From Centropus unirufus (Eukaryota; Chordata; Aves; Cuculiformes; Centropidae): a DNA stretch of 64,000 nt. Below the pieces are notes generated by a model, which searched no databases, was not told the origin of the DNA, and saw only the letters and a list, made by a program, of their open reading frames with translations. Location: contig VYZI01000003.1 of assembly GCA_013397695.1 (NCBI GenBank), forward strand, positions 2,963,696 through 3,027,695, given 5' to 3'. The translations under genes and the position numbers were made by a program. Positions 37,501 to 52,500 of this stretch are shown piece by piece; the first letter of the stretch is position 1; each line of letters starts with the position of its first letter.

Positions 37501-40500
37501 CACGTTAAGCCTGATTCAGCTGAAAGCTTTTGCACAGTCACGCTTAATATAAAGCCTAGATTTTTCCTTATAACGTGCAGAAAACATGTAAAATCAGTTT
37601 GACATGTTTTCAACAAGGAAGACAAAAACACTGTAATAAGAAACTTACCTGGGGGTAACTAAACAACCCTGCAGTTTCAGGATGAAAAGTAAAATTTGTC
37701 ATAAGTAAATCAAATACTAACACACAAGTTGAAATGATTACAAAAAACTAATAGAGTTTAAGTGTTGTCCATTGAAAAGAACAGTAAAGCTCTACACAGT
37801 ATATTGATTGGTTGCCTAAACCATGTTTTTTACAGTAATAAAGCCAAGGCAGGTCTAAGGGCAAAGCATTTCAAGTTATCACTGCTGCCATTGGATGGTT
37901 TATTTTTCCCCATTGGCACTATTACCATAAAGAAACACAAATGACAGACAAGTAGCCTGTGCTTTTTCAGCATATTAATCCTCGCGGGTTTGTGGCCAGA
38001 CAGTATTCTGCCAACCCTAGCAAACAGTCACAGCTTGCCCTGATTTCCGAAGCCAACATTTTCCTATTGCTTACAGAATTTCAGAAGGGAGGAACAGAGA
38101 CCTGTAATGAAGTACCCCAGTGTGGCAGAAAGACCAGGCTTATTACACTAATAAAAAAATTTAAAAAAGGCAGAATTTCCACTTTCTTTAAATACCTTTT
38201 ACCTAACAGTATTATTATATAAGATAGGCTATTATATAGTAGGTTTACTACTTTGATATGTCATTTCAAAGGCAATATATTGCAAGCTCCTTGGTCAAGT
38301 CACAGCTGCAGTGAAAGCAGAAAAAACTGGTGGAAGAGATGGGGTTCCTGTTCTCTCAACTTGTCATGCCCCTCTCCACCTGCTCCACAAATTTACCCAA
38401 TTTAAGATGCCTCCCTTTATTCATTACCTCTTGCTACATGGGACAATCCAAACAGGCTTGAATTTTCCACAGCTCCCACCTCCATTGAGAGACCCTACCC
38501 AACACCTGCACCAAACATTTTTGAGAAAACTAAGCTCCACAGTCTAGAGTTTTGGACAAATTTGGGCAAGCTATACCCTGTTGCTCTTCTGGATACGGGG
38601 TTTTATGTCTTTCAATTTTAATTTATTTATTGGAACAAGGACTGGACATGCATTTTTCTCTTCTCCTAGGCTCTTCTTGAGCTCAGAATCATAATTTCAA
38701 GTAAAAAAAACCCCAGAATTAAGGCAACAACCTCACCAGGATTTATGTAAAAGCACGTAAAATACCACTGCTTAAACAGGATAAGAGTTCAAAATGCCAG
38801 AGCTATCTGCAAAGATCTGCTTAGCTGTTTATACACCAAGCTTACCCAAACTTTATATCACAATGCAATCAAATAAGAGAGATCTGCATGACTAAAACAA
38901 AGACATTCCCCTAGCTTTTCGTAAATAGAAATACAGGTATAGACATATCCACTCAATACTACTCAGAAAGTATTTAAAATAATCACTCTAAGGAAAATAA
39001 AAACCTTTAGGTAGTAATTTAGCCACCAAAACAAAACAAAATCCAAGAGAACGCTGAAGCTATTTATGATTTGAAATCAAACATGGCCAGAAAGCTTTAA
39101 TTTTGAAAGCTGACAAATTTCTTTCTTCTTTTAAACATGGGAAAAAGGCATTAAAACATCTCCTCATACATTCTAAACATTTTTAGATTATATATCATCT
39201 TTATTCAGTCTGAAACAAAGGTTTTCTTTAATGTTTTGATTTGGCAGCAGCCCCCCAAACCAGTTATTTGCATGGCTCCACTTTGAACATAAGATGTCAG
39301 ACTAAAAAGAAATACGGGATGTAAAGGAAAATAGAAAAGGAAATAATCTATCAGTTCTCGAGTAAACATTGCTCAGAAAACAGTTTAAATCCCAAGATTC
39401 TCATTAAAAAGGCATTAATAACCTGGAGGAATTCCAAAAAAGCTCAACAATAATGATAACAGGATTACAGGTCACTGCTTATGAAGGGAGATTAAGGGAA
39501 TGCATTTTGTGTATTCTACGATAAAAATAAATCCTGGCAATACTATTTATCATGGGAAGGAGAAATACAGCTGGAAATCTGTGAAGAAAACCATGTAACA
39601 GTAATACAGGGTTCTGGCTGTGATGGGCGTTATTTCACAGAAAATTACTTGAAATAAACCCTGATGGTTGGTGGGAGTTGTGCATAGTAAAATGTAGCTG
39701 GAGTAAGCTCAGAATGCTTTAACCAGGGAATCAGAAAGCTATTTTAAACATTGGCATAAATAATAGAGACTGTAATTTAAAGGCAGAGCACAAAAAGTAT
39801 CTCCTAAGGGAAGAGTCATAATGGCCTCTTTCATATGCATGGTATTTCTTTCCGTGAAGGTGAAGCAGGCTGAAAACCACAGAAAAGAGCCAGGAGCAGC
39901 AAAACATTCATTGCAATAAATACACAAATTGCAAAGCAAATTCTAGCTTGACCTCACATATATTTTAAAACAAATACTTAAGAATGTGCACCGTGTATAG
40001 CCTCATTCTCTCTTGGCTTATATCCCACTCCGGATTAGCAAAGGAGAGAAAAAAACCTGCTTGAATATACAGAAAGATTTTTTTTTTACTAAAGATCACA
40101 GCTATTGCCATCTTCCACACCTGCCTCAACTCTGACCTCAAAACTCCAGGGTCCTTCTTATGCCAGGCATTCAGCCATCTTTTCCAGATGCAGGAGCACG
40201 TCCCCAAAATCCCCAGAAGACCTGCTTCTTTATTAAAAGGCATTTGGAGCGAAAAGATAAATTGGCACGTATAGGTCTCACCCTGTCCAGCATCCTGGGC
40301 ACTCCCTACAAAAGTCCCATATCCAGATCCCCTACTCACTCTGATATGAAGTTTGAGCTGTGGCTCTCTCATGGATTAGGCTCGAGGTTGTAAGCATCCT
40401 TAGGCAAGGGTCTCCCTTTACTGGTGGCTGCCCCAATTTCTGTACATCTGGAGTGGTATTAGGACAATTAACAGGCCAGACAGAGAGAGAGAGAAAGGAG

Positions 40501-43500
40501 TTATGGTTTGCCTGCTGGGAACTCAGCTTCGAACTCCCAATCAGTTACTAAATTATATGAAATGGAGCAGCTTCCCTGGGAGCAGGAGCAGGTTCCCTGT
40601 ATCTCCTCACCCTGCCCAGCAGCCCTGTATTGGGGCACACTTCTTCTTTGGACTGAAATCCATCCTCCAAAATAAAGGCAAACAGATCTAAATATAATTT
40701 TCCTTTCACTTTACTGAACTATGTTACGGGGATCTTTTATTTATTTTCCTCATGGGGAAGGTTTGTGCCCAAGACCTTGACTTGCAGGTGGGCTGTGTCA
40801 CTAGGGCACAGCTGGGCAGGTCAATATCTAGGTCAGGTGGAACTCAGGCTTTCCCCTTTTATTTGCCAATTCGTTCTTTGCAACTAGTTGGCTTCTTTTG
40901 TGGATCCCTTACTGGCACTGTAAGATCCGTGTGCCTGCTGCAGCCTGGGAGTCTTCTGAACAAAAAGAGATACATGTCTTAAGAGGCCACAGTCCAACAA
41001 ATAATTGCCTACATCTCTACTAAGCAACATCTAAAATAATTTTTTAGAAGGGGTGGATTATAAAATTTGTGACACAGAATTAAGATTGTTTTTCTAGGCC
41101 ACTTTAATAGGAACTGTAGATTTGGGTTCAAAACCACAAAACACATGAAAGTGAACACATGCTTTGTAGATGCTATTTTGCTTATTCTCTTTCCAAGAAA
41201 TAATTGGCTATTTGAAAATATTAAATTCAAGCAAATTTCTTCAAAGTTTAAATTTTATATAAATATAAATTTTTAAAAATAGTGCAATGCCAACAGCTTT
41301 TACCTAACTTTCTAAATGCCTTTTGCTCAGAATGTTTATATCATGATTATTTGCCAATATTTGCTCTCGGAAGTTACAGAGCACTTTTTCACTTCAGTGT
41401 GATTTAGTTAGCTTACATCCTAAAAAAAAATTAATTCCTGTGAATTCATAGTATAAAATGAAATAAAGAATCTCCTTATGCAATTTTGGGCACCTTGGGC
41501 ACTGATTCTCAGAAACAGGACAGAGAATGCCTAGGAAAAGGCATCTAATTAGACCTACTTGAAGATCCACATGTAACTTTCAAACACAAACTTTCTTCTG
41601 CAACTGAATATCTAAGACTGACTTTCCTTTCTGTCGAAGAAAAGAAAGATAAAAGAGACAGAGACTGTACTTGGCTTCAATAAGCCAAGTCTAACAGCAC
41701 TTATCAGAGACCTGATGAGGAACGGGAGACAGAGGTGGGATTCGTCTCACAAAATGTGGATGTCTCTAACGTAGCCACCTATATCCAAACCAACCTTGGT
41801 TCGATTTTCAGTCAGTGGAGAATTAGTCAGTATAGCCACTGTACTTAATGCACTATTTATGTTATCCTAAAGTAAATGCTTATATATTTGGTCAGAAAGG
41901 CTGCATGTTAGATTCACTGATTTTATTTGTGCAGGCAGAGACAATTGCACCTACATTACAGACACAGAACTGAGGTCAGATAAATTAAAGGCTATCTTTG
42001 CTTTACCCATCTTGGCTCAAGACTCTGAATTCACACCTCCCTCATGTCCGAAACTGCCACCTAACCCTCAGAAGAAGAGAAATGGCAGATTCACCTGTTA
42101 AAGTTGTTCGACTTCCTGTGAGCAAATGGACTAGTCACTGGACTACCAAAGGAGAGCAAGTCCTCATCCACAGCCCACAGCTCCTGGAAGCTGTCTAAGG
42201 AGACCTGTAGATTCAAATCGCACCTCTTCTGTATCACAAAACCAAGGGATTGATGCTAGACTGAGAAGCTCCGACAGGAACTACTGTCTGCAGTGAGTCC
42301 CTTGACCCGACTGGAGACAACAATCCAAAACTGCCAATGGCAACTACTCTGCAGGGAGTGGACTTGGGATATGCAAATGAAAAAACACCAAACAGCTACC
42401 ACCCCACCACCATCCACCACATCTTACAGCACCAACTACAGCACACCAAACCTTTGCCAGGTGATACCCCCTCATGCTCAATTCTTGGACACCAGCTTTG
42501 AGGATGCCATGGGCTCCAACCTGGGTATGGTATGCTTGCTCCTGCAGGGCAAAATGTATATGTTCATCTCCCTGTGAAGCATATCCAGGTTGTCCAGTAC
42601 TTATGATGACCGAGTCTTTAATGCCTCCCTGTGTTAGTAGGTCAAGTAAACAAACTTACACACCTCCATAGGAACAGTGGTGAAATTAAGGTGGATCCCA
42701 TCAGCAGAATATGCGGGAAGTCTCAGTGCATACAGAATTATTATCCAGAAAACTTTTATTTAAGAAAATCAGCAGTTGGTGTTTTTTTGTAGGCTCAAAA
42801 GAAAAGATGAAGAGAAGGAAGAAAAGCAAAAAGGAATAGGATAGAAAATTGCTGCAGCTGTATTTATTGGATTCTTAGAAAAGATCTCAGAGATTTTACT
42901 ATTGCAAATAAAATTATGAATTCCACATATAAGAAAGGGAGAAGAGAGATTAAAACTGTACAGGAAATAAACGTTGTGCACCATTGGATCTGAATGTCAG
43001 TATTGTTATATTATCTGCTGTCAGATGTGGGAAAGAATTGAAGCATCTGAACCATATTCTCAGATGACACAAGCTCAAGTGCTTCCTCCCTTTTTATCAC
43101 CAAGGTGATGTTTTAGAAAGCAGATGGAAAGCCTTCCGGAAGCACATGTAATTGACCACTGTGTAGCTGCTCTTTGCCAAATATCAATCTGCTCAAAAAG
43201 CTAATGCTCAAGTTAAAGCTATTCTCATCATGTTTATGTCACTCAGGAAACTTGGGCTCTTGCTCTTCCCCTTGCTAGGTCCTCTGCCCTTCTCAGAGAA
43301 TTTATGCCTTACACTTATCAATGAACAGGAGCACATCAACAGACTGCTTATTATGAATTCAAATACTTTACGGAGGTATAAAAGAAACAAAAAGATGGAG
43401 AACTTAGTCATAGGCAAGACAATCATTTGTTATCAAGTTCACTCAGTCCATCTTCAGAGCACTTTTTTGCTCTATGACCAATTATTTAAGGTACAGTGGA

Positions 43501-46500
43501 TCAGGTGTAGCTTATTTCCTAATTTCAACATCCTTATGTCATGAAACCAGCCACCTATTTAACTATCTAACTGTTCTCCAGAACAGAAGCATGAATCTTC
43601 CTTTCCTCGCTGCACAAGAGAAGTTGTGACTGATTGCCCAATGGGAGGATGGTGCACTCTGATTAAATCCTGCATTTGAAACCAGGTAAAATGTTCTTTG
43701 ATATATTCTTGGTCTTAATTATCCCTCCCCCCCAGAAGACTGCTACCTCTAAATACAGGTTTTGTCACTGGATTTTTTTTTTTTAATAAATAAAACAAAT
43801 CATGACTTTGCTTTAGAATGCATGGTACACCAGCAGCATTTTAATAATTGTTTGAACATATAAGTTGGTAGAAGTACCAACTACTAGTTATAAAAAACAA
43901 TGAATCTATTTGAATGCCATAAGAACTATTCAAGTTAGCACATTCTATAACATTTTCTTGTATTCTCTACCTTTGTTCGTGAACAATGGGGACAACAGTG
44001 CTATTATTTTTTTCCCACTGCTTGCAGAAATTTGGTACAAAGAATGAATAAAAAGCCATGCAAATACAAGACAACTTTCTTGGATAAATGCACCAGTAGA
44101 ATATTTACTTCTGATATTTTATCAGCCTTCTCAAGATAAAGTCCTATCATTCCACCTTTTTGCAATCAAAAGCCTCAAGTTCTTAAGTGAAGTATATTTC
44201 CAGAATTACCTATAAGACAATCCCCTAGCTGAACTTATAGACTAATTAATCTGTTTCTTAAATGAAACGCGTGCAAATATGTCAGTCAGACACTATTATT
44301 CTGATGCTGTTGTATTGAAGAGAGTGAGCTGACAAAAGATCAGTGAAATCATACAGCCAGATGTCAGTAACATAATCTATATCAGAGACTTTATGTTGTT
44401 TTAAAACAAGCAAAGTAACTCTGCCTTTAGAATACAGATACGTATGGAAGCAGAGTAGCAATACAGATAAAATTTGTCTGCTAATTTTACACCAGTGGAT
44501 TAAGTAGTCACTGCTCTTTGCTTACACAAAGGATTCTAATGGAAGTAAAAGAAACGAGATGAAAATGAATGACAAAGCCAAACATTTTTCAGTATTCTCA
44601 ATAAGAAGTGGACATGAGCTGCAGGAATTCAGGATGGATCTTTGCAGGAGTATGTGAACACGTAGAAGTGTTTATGCCCCTGTTTGTTAGTTACCAGGAA
44701 CTCTAGGATTTCGCACAGCATTTTGATACAAAATTAAGACCAGTGTTAATTAAGCTTTTTTTTTTTGTGAGGGTATTTTATGCAACACATTTTCCATTGC
44801 TTTTAATATTGCATAAATGAAGTGCATCCAAAAGCAGAAACAATTTCTAAAATCCTGAAATTAAAAGGCTTGTAATTTTCTCCTGGATTGGATGCTACAT
44901 ATCTTCCTTAATGTTCCAGACGTTTTCATCCTTTCCTGGGAAAGCGGCACAAATTTTAGGCCAAATTAATCTACAACACTGCTGTGATTTGGATTTAATG
45001 CACAATGAAAACCACTCCCAGCTACCCCAAATGAATAACTTCTTCATGGTTATAAATCTTTCAGAGCTTTAGCAAGAGGCAGTGATAGTGCATCCCAGGA
45101 TTAAGTAAGGTTCACTATGCAAACAACATAAATCATGAATGATATCCAAATCTAGTTTGTTAATACTTCAAGAGGTGGAAATGATTTAGATCCATATAAC
45201 AATGTCTTAGACTGTTAGAGAAAAAAAGGCTATGTTGTATTTCATGTTTTGAAGTCTAGAAAAGAAAGATGAAGTGATGTTGCTAGAGTAGCAGAAAAGC
45301 ACTGGAGCTTGGGAACAGCCTAAAAACATCCTTGGGTTCATTCTCAGTGCTATCCCACTCTGACATTTCCTGAATTATCTAAATATTTGTGTGAGTGTTA
45401 CTTCTGAGATTCAGCTTGTTCCAAGAGAACAATTTTGGAAAGAGATAAATTTTCAGCTCAATGACAGGCATTTTGAAGGTGCACACTGACTGATGTACTT
45501 GCCTACAAAAATGTAGTGCAGGACAGTCTGTAGAAGATAGTAGGCTGGATTTTTGTTTCTCTTGTCTGGCTCCTGCTATGTAGCCATTAGCACAAGACAT
45601 TTGAGATGAATACGAAGTAGAGATTACCTCCACAAAATCAGTAATGGCTTTTGGTAGAGAGATATTATGCACAACTCTTTTTTGCAACGCAGTTTGAGGT
45701 ATCCAGCTGTATGCAGAACTAGGTTATGTATGACAAGGACACATTGCTGCCACTCTCCTCCCTCATCCCACTTCCCTTCTATTGCTCTTTTGCTACTGCC
45801 CGTGTATTTTGCTGCAGTACTGGACAATGCCTCCTTTGTGCAGAAGGACTAGAACGTCCTCAGTCACCAGAAATTCATGCACAAGTAGATCATTGGGAAG
45901 GGACTGGACCCACCTGAAGAGAAGTCATAACAATGGAAGAGAAATACAGTAATCCCCGTGGCCAACAGTGAGGAAAATTAACCCCAGCTATCCCTACGTG
46001 TGCTTCTCATTTCCAGCATGTCCCTCTGCTGTGTCAGCTCTCACATTGACTACAATGAGGTTTTTAACAACTTTCCACTAGAAGAGGTGTGAGATTTTTG
46101 GCAGGAGGAACTTGGAAGCACTCTGTAAATGAAACCCATTCCCTGTTTTGAGAGTTTTGATGGATCCCAGGAGAGCTTTGCCTGAACTCTAGAGACAAGT
46201 TTTCAAACCTTAGAGATCAATCAGTGCAGAGGTACAAACAGCTACAGAAAATGGCCTGTAAGAATAAAGCCATGTTAAGATGAAGCTGAAAAGATGACAA
46301 ATGAGAGCTTCAAATAAATGGATGAGGATGTCAATATATCTGTCTGCCGAAATAAAAGCATTAAAGCAGGTTGCTCTCTTGACTCTTTTGTGTTGACTTT
46401 CCCCCCCTGGAGCATATTAAAATTCTACTCAGCTTGCCTTTGTTTCCTTCTTTCAGCCTTTCCACTTACTTTCTTGCAGTCTTATTGACTCTTGTACTCA

Positions 46501-49500
46501 TTTTCCAATTTTGCTGAAATTACTTGGGAAATTCAAAATAATTCAAAACGGTGGTGATGAGACAAGAGAGGAAACACAGGAAAACACAGGTCAAATGATC
46601 CCAAAAGTCTAATATTTGAAGGAAACATAGTTAAAAAATTAAAATTTTAAAATAACTTAAGTTCAGACTTGAAATAATGCTTGAAACAATATTTGAACCA
46701 TGTACAATGAAGATGACTTCTGACTATTACTGTATAAGGCTATTAATTCAATATTACAGGTCAGTTTAAGTGTTATAATCAAAATGAATTAAGTAATTTA
46801 TTGAAACAAATGCATACTTTTCCCATGTGTATAGGATTTTTCAGTACAATAACCTTTCAGAATTCTTTATCCACACTTGCCTAAGCTACGTCCCTAATCA
46901 CAAAAAAAACAGTTGTGATAGCCATAGCTGCAGATTTGACTGTCATATACTGCACTCACTGCATTCTACCTGCATTATATTCCTTGCTTTTAATGGAACC
47001 GAAAATAAACCTTGAAAAAAATGTTATGCCCCCTTATGAACAATAACGGGAGAAATTATTTGAGGAATGGCAAGTCAGATTTAATCACCCCTTTCGATGA
47101 CCAGTGAAGAGTTTTTGAAACAGATTCTCAACTGTTTCTTTATTAAACATGGTGCTGGTAAATCTGAGCAGGCTCCTGATCAAAGTATCTAAATTGCTTC
47201 CAGAGGTAAAATGACTCTGGAAACAGTATAGCCAGGAGCTACCTGATCTCATAAATTATGTCAGTTCTGCAGCTGGTTCTAGACAAGGTCAACTCCCTCT
47301 CTGTCTCCATGATTAATGAAATAACAGCACAAATATCCCAATCATTTGCAATCAAGAGCTGCCTGTACATGCATCACAAAAAAATCAAAATAAATGTATA
47401 CCTACTCATTAAAGTTATGGCAGCCAATGACACACTGGGATATTTAGTCTTGGATAGGCAACAAGCAGGTGCTGATTTAATTGGTGGTCTGAGGTGGCCT
47501 ATTAGCCTAAGGCAATGGGAGGCATGGTCTTGGTTCAGCTACTATATTTGCCTAGGTCCCACACTTAGGCTGCCCATTATCTTGCCTTGGCTTGACATGT
47601 TGTATCCCCAGAGCTATCACAGCCTGTCAGTGCAAACTTTAGGCAGGATCCATCAATAAATCTAACAACATCAGTAGACTATTATTCTTTGCTTTGATAG
47701 TAAGAGTTGTTTATCTTTGGCCAGTGAAATATGTGTGCAATTACCACGAAATAGGATGAAATTCATTTCAGTTGTTATTTGACATCACTATGAAGCCTCA
47801 GGGAAGAAAGCAAAGATGTCAATTTATTTTATTTCCGTGATAAAGCTAATACCAATAGCATTTTCAAATCTTGCAGGTGGCTCCAAAGAAAGAACTCAAG
47901 CATTTTTGGTATTTACTACCAGCATATAGTGGTATCACAGGCAGCACAACACAGTGTATGTAGACACCTGTAGATGTACTAGTAAATTAGAAAGTGTAAT
48001 TAAAAAAATTAAAGGAATGACTGTACTCACCAGGCTTTACAAGGTTTGTCTTTGTCTCCTTCTTATACCGAGCCAGCTGTGGATTCCCTTCATTTATTGT
48101 CCCTGAACAGAATTTCTTCCTGGAGAAGTCTCCATCACTACCAGTGCAAAAACTGATTGGACTGTTTCCAGCATCAGAAGGAGTCTTAACTGGAGATACT
48201 GACTGGCTACTAGGACAGCCAGTGTCATCTGAAGAGAAAAAGAAAAATGTCAAAATTTCTCACTAATAAATAAACAAATGTTAGCAGGATTTAGAAAAGG
48301 AATTGTTCAGACCACAACTGTTTACAGTCAGTTAGCTGATTAGTACCACCTTGGCTCTGAAAACTAGTCAGCAGCTATTAATTTCTCCTGTTTTGTGAGG
48401 ATACCTTGAGTACCTTATGGCAGACTAAAATGACAACTGCTTGTTTCACTAAGAGTGACAAAACACAAAAATCAGCAGCCACATAATGAAAACTCAGAAC
48501 TAAGAAAAGTTTTATTTGGATCAGTTAGGTTAGGGAAAATCACTGCATGAATAAATGCACGTAAGACACAGGAAAGGCTTGTGTAGTGCACAGTGGATGA
48601 AAACAAAGCATGGGCTATAGCTTTAAGGTATGCTCCCATATGAACAACAAGAGAATGACCTATAGCACATATGCTCCAAGCCAGGATTTTCCTTTAACTA
48701 TAATTAATACATTTTTCTCAATACTGTTTTTCCTTTTAAAGCACCCATGATCGTAGAGCTCCTACATTTTTGACAAGTGGCTGTGAGGGACCTAGCACTG
48801 AAGATGGTGCATTATACACAGACTACTTTTGTTTAGAGCCTGATTCCTCTGAGAGCACACCAGCGCTTCATGGTATCATCAGTCACCTTGGGGACAGACC
48901 TTCATTCCTGACCTCCAGGAATACAAACACTCCAGCTCTGAACAATTAAATGCAAAGTAAGAAGTCTGAGTCCGGGTGAAATCCACATATCAAACACTCC
49001 CACCAGCTAATCCCACCTCCTGAAATCTTGAGTAATCATAGCTCCTCTAAAAGTCATGGTGGTACAGGAAACTCTGACACCAGGAGGCCTTGAATATTTA
49101 CTCTCCTGGAGAAATGCAACTGCTTGTTCTTTCCCAGGACGAAATAAAAGCTGTCATCTTAATTATGCAATTACACTCTACTGCCTGTGTGTTATCTTTG
49201 CCTAACATGAAACTCAAAGAAGTACCAGCAACTGAGCCAAATCATTTGCATGGCCATATTGCACTTAACACTCCCACTCTGTTCATAATTTAGGTCAAGC
49301 CTGATCTTCCAATGAACATTGCATAGGCAGATTGCTTAAAAAGTTAGTACATGACTGTGCATTTATGAGGCAAAATGGGCTCCCAGAACTATTTAACCCT
49401 CTCCCTGCTGGCCTCCCCTCCACAGGAAAGAGCAGCTTTTGCTATTATTGACCACTGCTTCCTCAGGAAGCGACAGGAAAACAACCTAATCCCTTCATGA

Positions 49501-52500
49501 GAACCAGTTTTCCCTGGTGCCTACCTATTTAACCTACCCCCACCTATTTATTCCAGGGATCTGCTTCTCATTTCTCCTCCAGTGCTCAGCAAAGTACATC
49601 AAAGTGCTGACTGTCCAAAGGGTGCTTGTACGCATGAACATGTAACAGCAGCCAGGCCTTTGTGAACAGCCAGACATGATGCCAAGCTGTGGGAGCAGGC
49701 AGCCTATTGCTGAACTACCTCCCAAGGTACAAAGGGTACTAACGGACCAAAAGCACCTAATCCAGCCTAATTGAGCACAGAAACATCTCCTGGTGCCACC
49801 TTCCTGATGACTTCTGCAACTCAGAATTAGTTCCTAGAAAAATAACAAGAAAAAGAAGACCATTAACAAGTTTCTAAGCCTGTCTCCACATTCACCCTGA
49901 CTAAAGCAGTATTGGTGCCCGTATGACTTTAGTTTACTTTTTATACTTTCCATTTGCATGAGCATCACATTATCGCTCAGCAAAGGGAGAAAGCAGCAAT
50001 TTTCTTCCATTTCCTTTTCTCAAGGGTTCCAAGTATCTACTGCAGGCTGAATGAATGCTGCCGACAGGGTAGTGGATCAGCATGGGTGAGGAAGCTTCTG
50101 AATGGCATTTGAACAGCTCCCTTAGCTATGTCTCTTCTCTTCAGAAGCACACCAAAATTGATAATGAAATATACTCAGGAAAAAAGTGCACATTCATTAA
50201 GTTTATTTTTAATTATGACCTTTCCACTTAGATGTTCTTCTACACAGCACTATTTTCAAAGTTGTGGTTTTTTTTAAAAAAGAAAAAAGGCCAGTCATCT
50301 CGCCACCAATAAAATGGCTGCAATTCCTGGACAGGTTCTGCAGACCCCACAGATGTGTTTTATTTGGAAAACCTTGTGTACTAACTCCTCCAGTTATAGA
50401 GATGCTACCTGGAAGTTGGCAGGAGCTGATGTGAACTTTAAACAATGAAATAACTGAACTATAGCATTAAGAATTAGGGCATTAAAAAAACCCCAAATAT
50501 GTAGAATGAACTACAATGTGGGGTATCCAGACAAAGCCTAGAAAAATAGTATAGAATTTAAATACTTTAATTACATCCCCCCACAAATTGCCTCTGACAT
50601 CATGCTGATGACACTGTGATCAAATTATGTCACACATACGTATCCTCATTTTAGCTTTAAGGACTTCAGCTTTCATCGCAACAGGGCATTAATTAAAGGA
50701 ACAAATGAGCCTATCATGAAGAAAAATAGCTCTTCTCTACTCATACCTCCTGTGACCTTTAGACACTCCAATAACCAGGTGAGCTTTGCCACTCTAGGTG
50801 AAGTGCATGAATTATTATATTGTACTCTCCACTGATTATTTGTAAGACTTTTATTTAATGTATAACTTCAATTCCTTCTACCTAACATTAGCCAGAGATT
50901 TGAACAAAATCATAAATTTTCCAGATCTCAGGCAAGCTGCAGAGAAACATTTTTCTGTGTCAGCTTTTTGTGGTGCCTTTTGAAGAATCAAAATCTTTAC
51001 AATCACAGAAGAGAACAGTTGCATACAAAATGCTGGTGCTTTTTGCACCAAAAAGCAAAGCCCTGCCGTATACTGGTGGGATGCACCTCCCAGTCAGTCT
51101 GCAGCTCATGGTTCTAGCACAAGGAGAAATCCTGGTGAACACTGAGAAGCTATCCAGCTGCTTGGTGCAAGCCAAATTGCCTGCTCTTATCTTTGTTCTT
51201 CTCTGCTACTGAAGCCTTGAAGGTCGATTGAACTGTATTTAATACTCGACATTAAATCTCTGCAGTAGAGCAGCAGACCCTGCCATGGACCCTGACCCTG
51301 CATGAAGCTGATGCCCCCTCCATCCCGCAGACAGTCTGGACATCTGCCCTGCCCTGACACAGCGAATACCTCTGCTCCTCTTCTGCAACTGGAAGGTTGC
51401 AACAGTGGCAGTGGGGATTCAGTATTTCCTGTAAATGACTCCCAAATCCCAGTGATAACTCTGATAGAAGGAGGTGAAGACCTCCACCAGAAATGGGCCA
51501 AGACAAGGAATCTTTCACCAAAGTAGGCTATGGTGTAACAGAAGCAAAGAAGCACACAAGGGAATTTGTTTTCTGCCCAGGACATGATGTTTTGTGCAAG
51601 TTCAGTTAAGATTCTAGTCCTACAACTCAGCAAGACTTTTGCTTCAGGAAAGATTTCAGATGCAGACTTCCCAGGAATATAGACAGACCGGATCTACCTT
51701 CTCAGGGATGTGAGTATCACGACTATGGAAGAGAGAAAGCAGCAAATACAGAGCAAGCCCATATGGGCAAGCCCATAGCTCTGATCATGCCCGTATTATT
51801 TACTTCCACAAGAGGGAAAACCACATAAATTTATAACACACGACTTTCATTGCTTCCTTAGCAATATTCATGGTGTCTTTTTTTCCCAGTGGCCTCCTAA
51901 GAGCTTTCTGGGAGTTGACTTTCTCTTTGAACATCAGCTGGATTTCATCACTGAAACTCTATGTCCAACCCCTGTTCTAGATCAAACATGCTTGCCAAGT
52001 TTCAAAGCCAAGCACGGGATAGTGTCTCCTCAAACAAACAATCACGGAAGTTGCTGAGAGCAGCCTGACATTTGCATGCACTGACTAACTTTCAAATAGA
52101 AAAGTCAAAGCATAAACAACAGTATTAAATATAATAATATTCTAACAACTGGCAAAAACAATGTTCTTGTGGACTTCAGGCCATACGTTGTAACTTGATA
52201 ATTTTCTCTGATTTTCTGGGCACAGAGACTTTAGAACTTTCATTGGAATATTCCTTAAAGCCCTCTTATGAAAAAATACTGCCTTTTCATAAAGACTTCA
52301 AGAAATAATGAATTTACACCTCCTTATATAATCGCACCAAATAATTAATGTTATCACTGAAGAACCACTGACTTACTTTTATTCTCACTCCTAGCTGCCA
52401 GATCTAGTTAATGCACTTTTATGAGACTGAACAGTCCATCACGTACCCGATCCCTTGCCTACTGTCCCACTTTCATCTTTCTTAAAAGTTCCCTTGATCA

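Larger units (their letters stand above)
30412..48030 (-). other. SYBU intron between exons 3 and 4 (17.6 kb)
   Basis: GT-AG intron. It is mostly single-copy, with short low-complexity tracts and a GA run (40481-40498). An ACC-rich tract (42392-42450) and a candidate regulatory stretch (36290-36560) are listed separately. No CR1 copy, RNA gene or convincing exon was found. Open frames near 33,000-33,900, 35,550-36,125 and 47,258-47,659 lack splice context and look like chance. Confidence 0.75.

Noticed and set aside
47258..47659. 133-codon plus-strand frame in the SYBU intron as a possible exon
   Set aside because: Low-information sequence with no homology I recognise and no flanking splice consensus consistent with a gene; probably chance.
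51187..51633. 148-codon minus-strand frame in the SYBU intron
   Set aside because: No recognisable domain and no acceptor/donor joining it in phase to SYBU exons 2 or 3.
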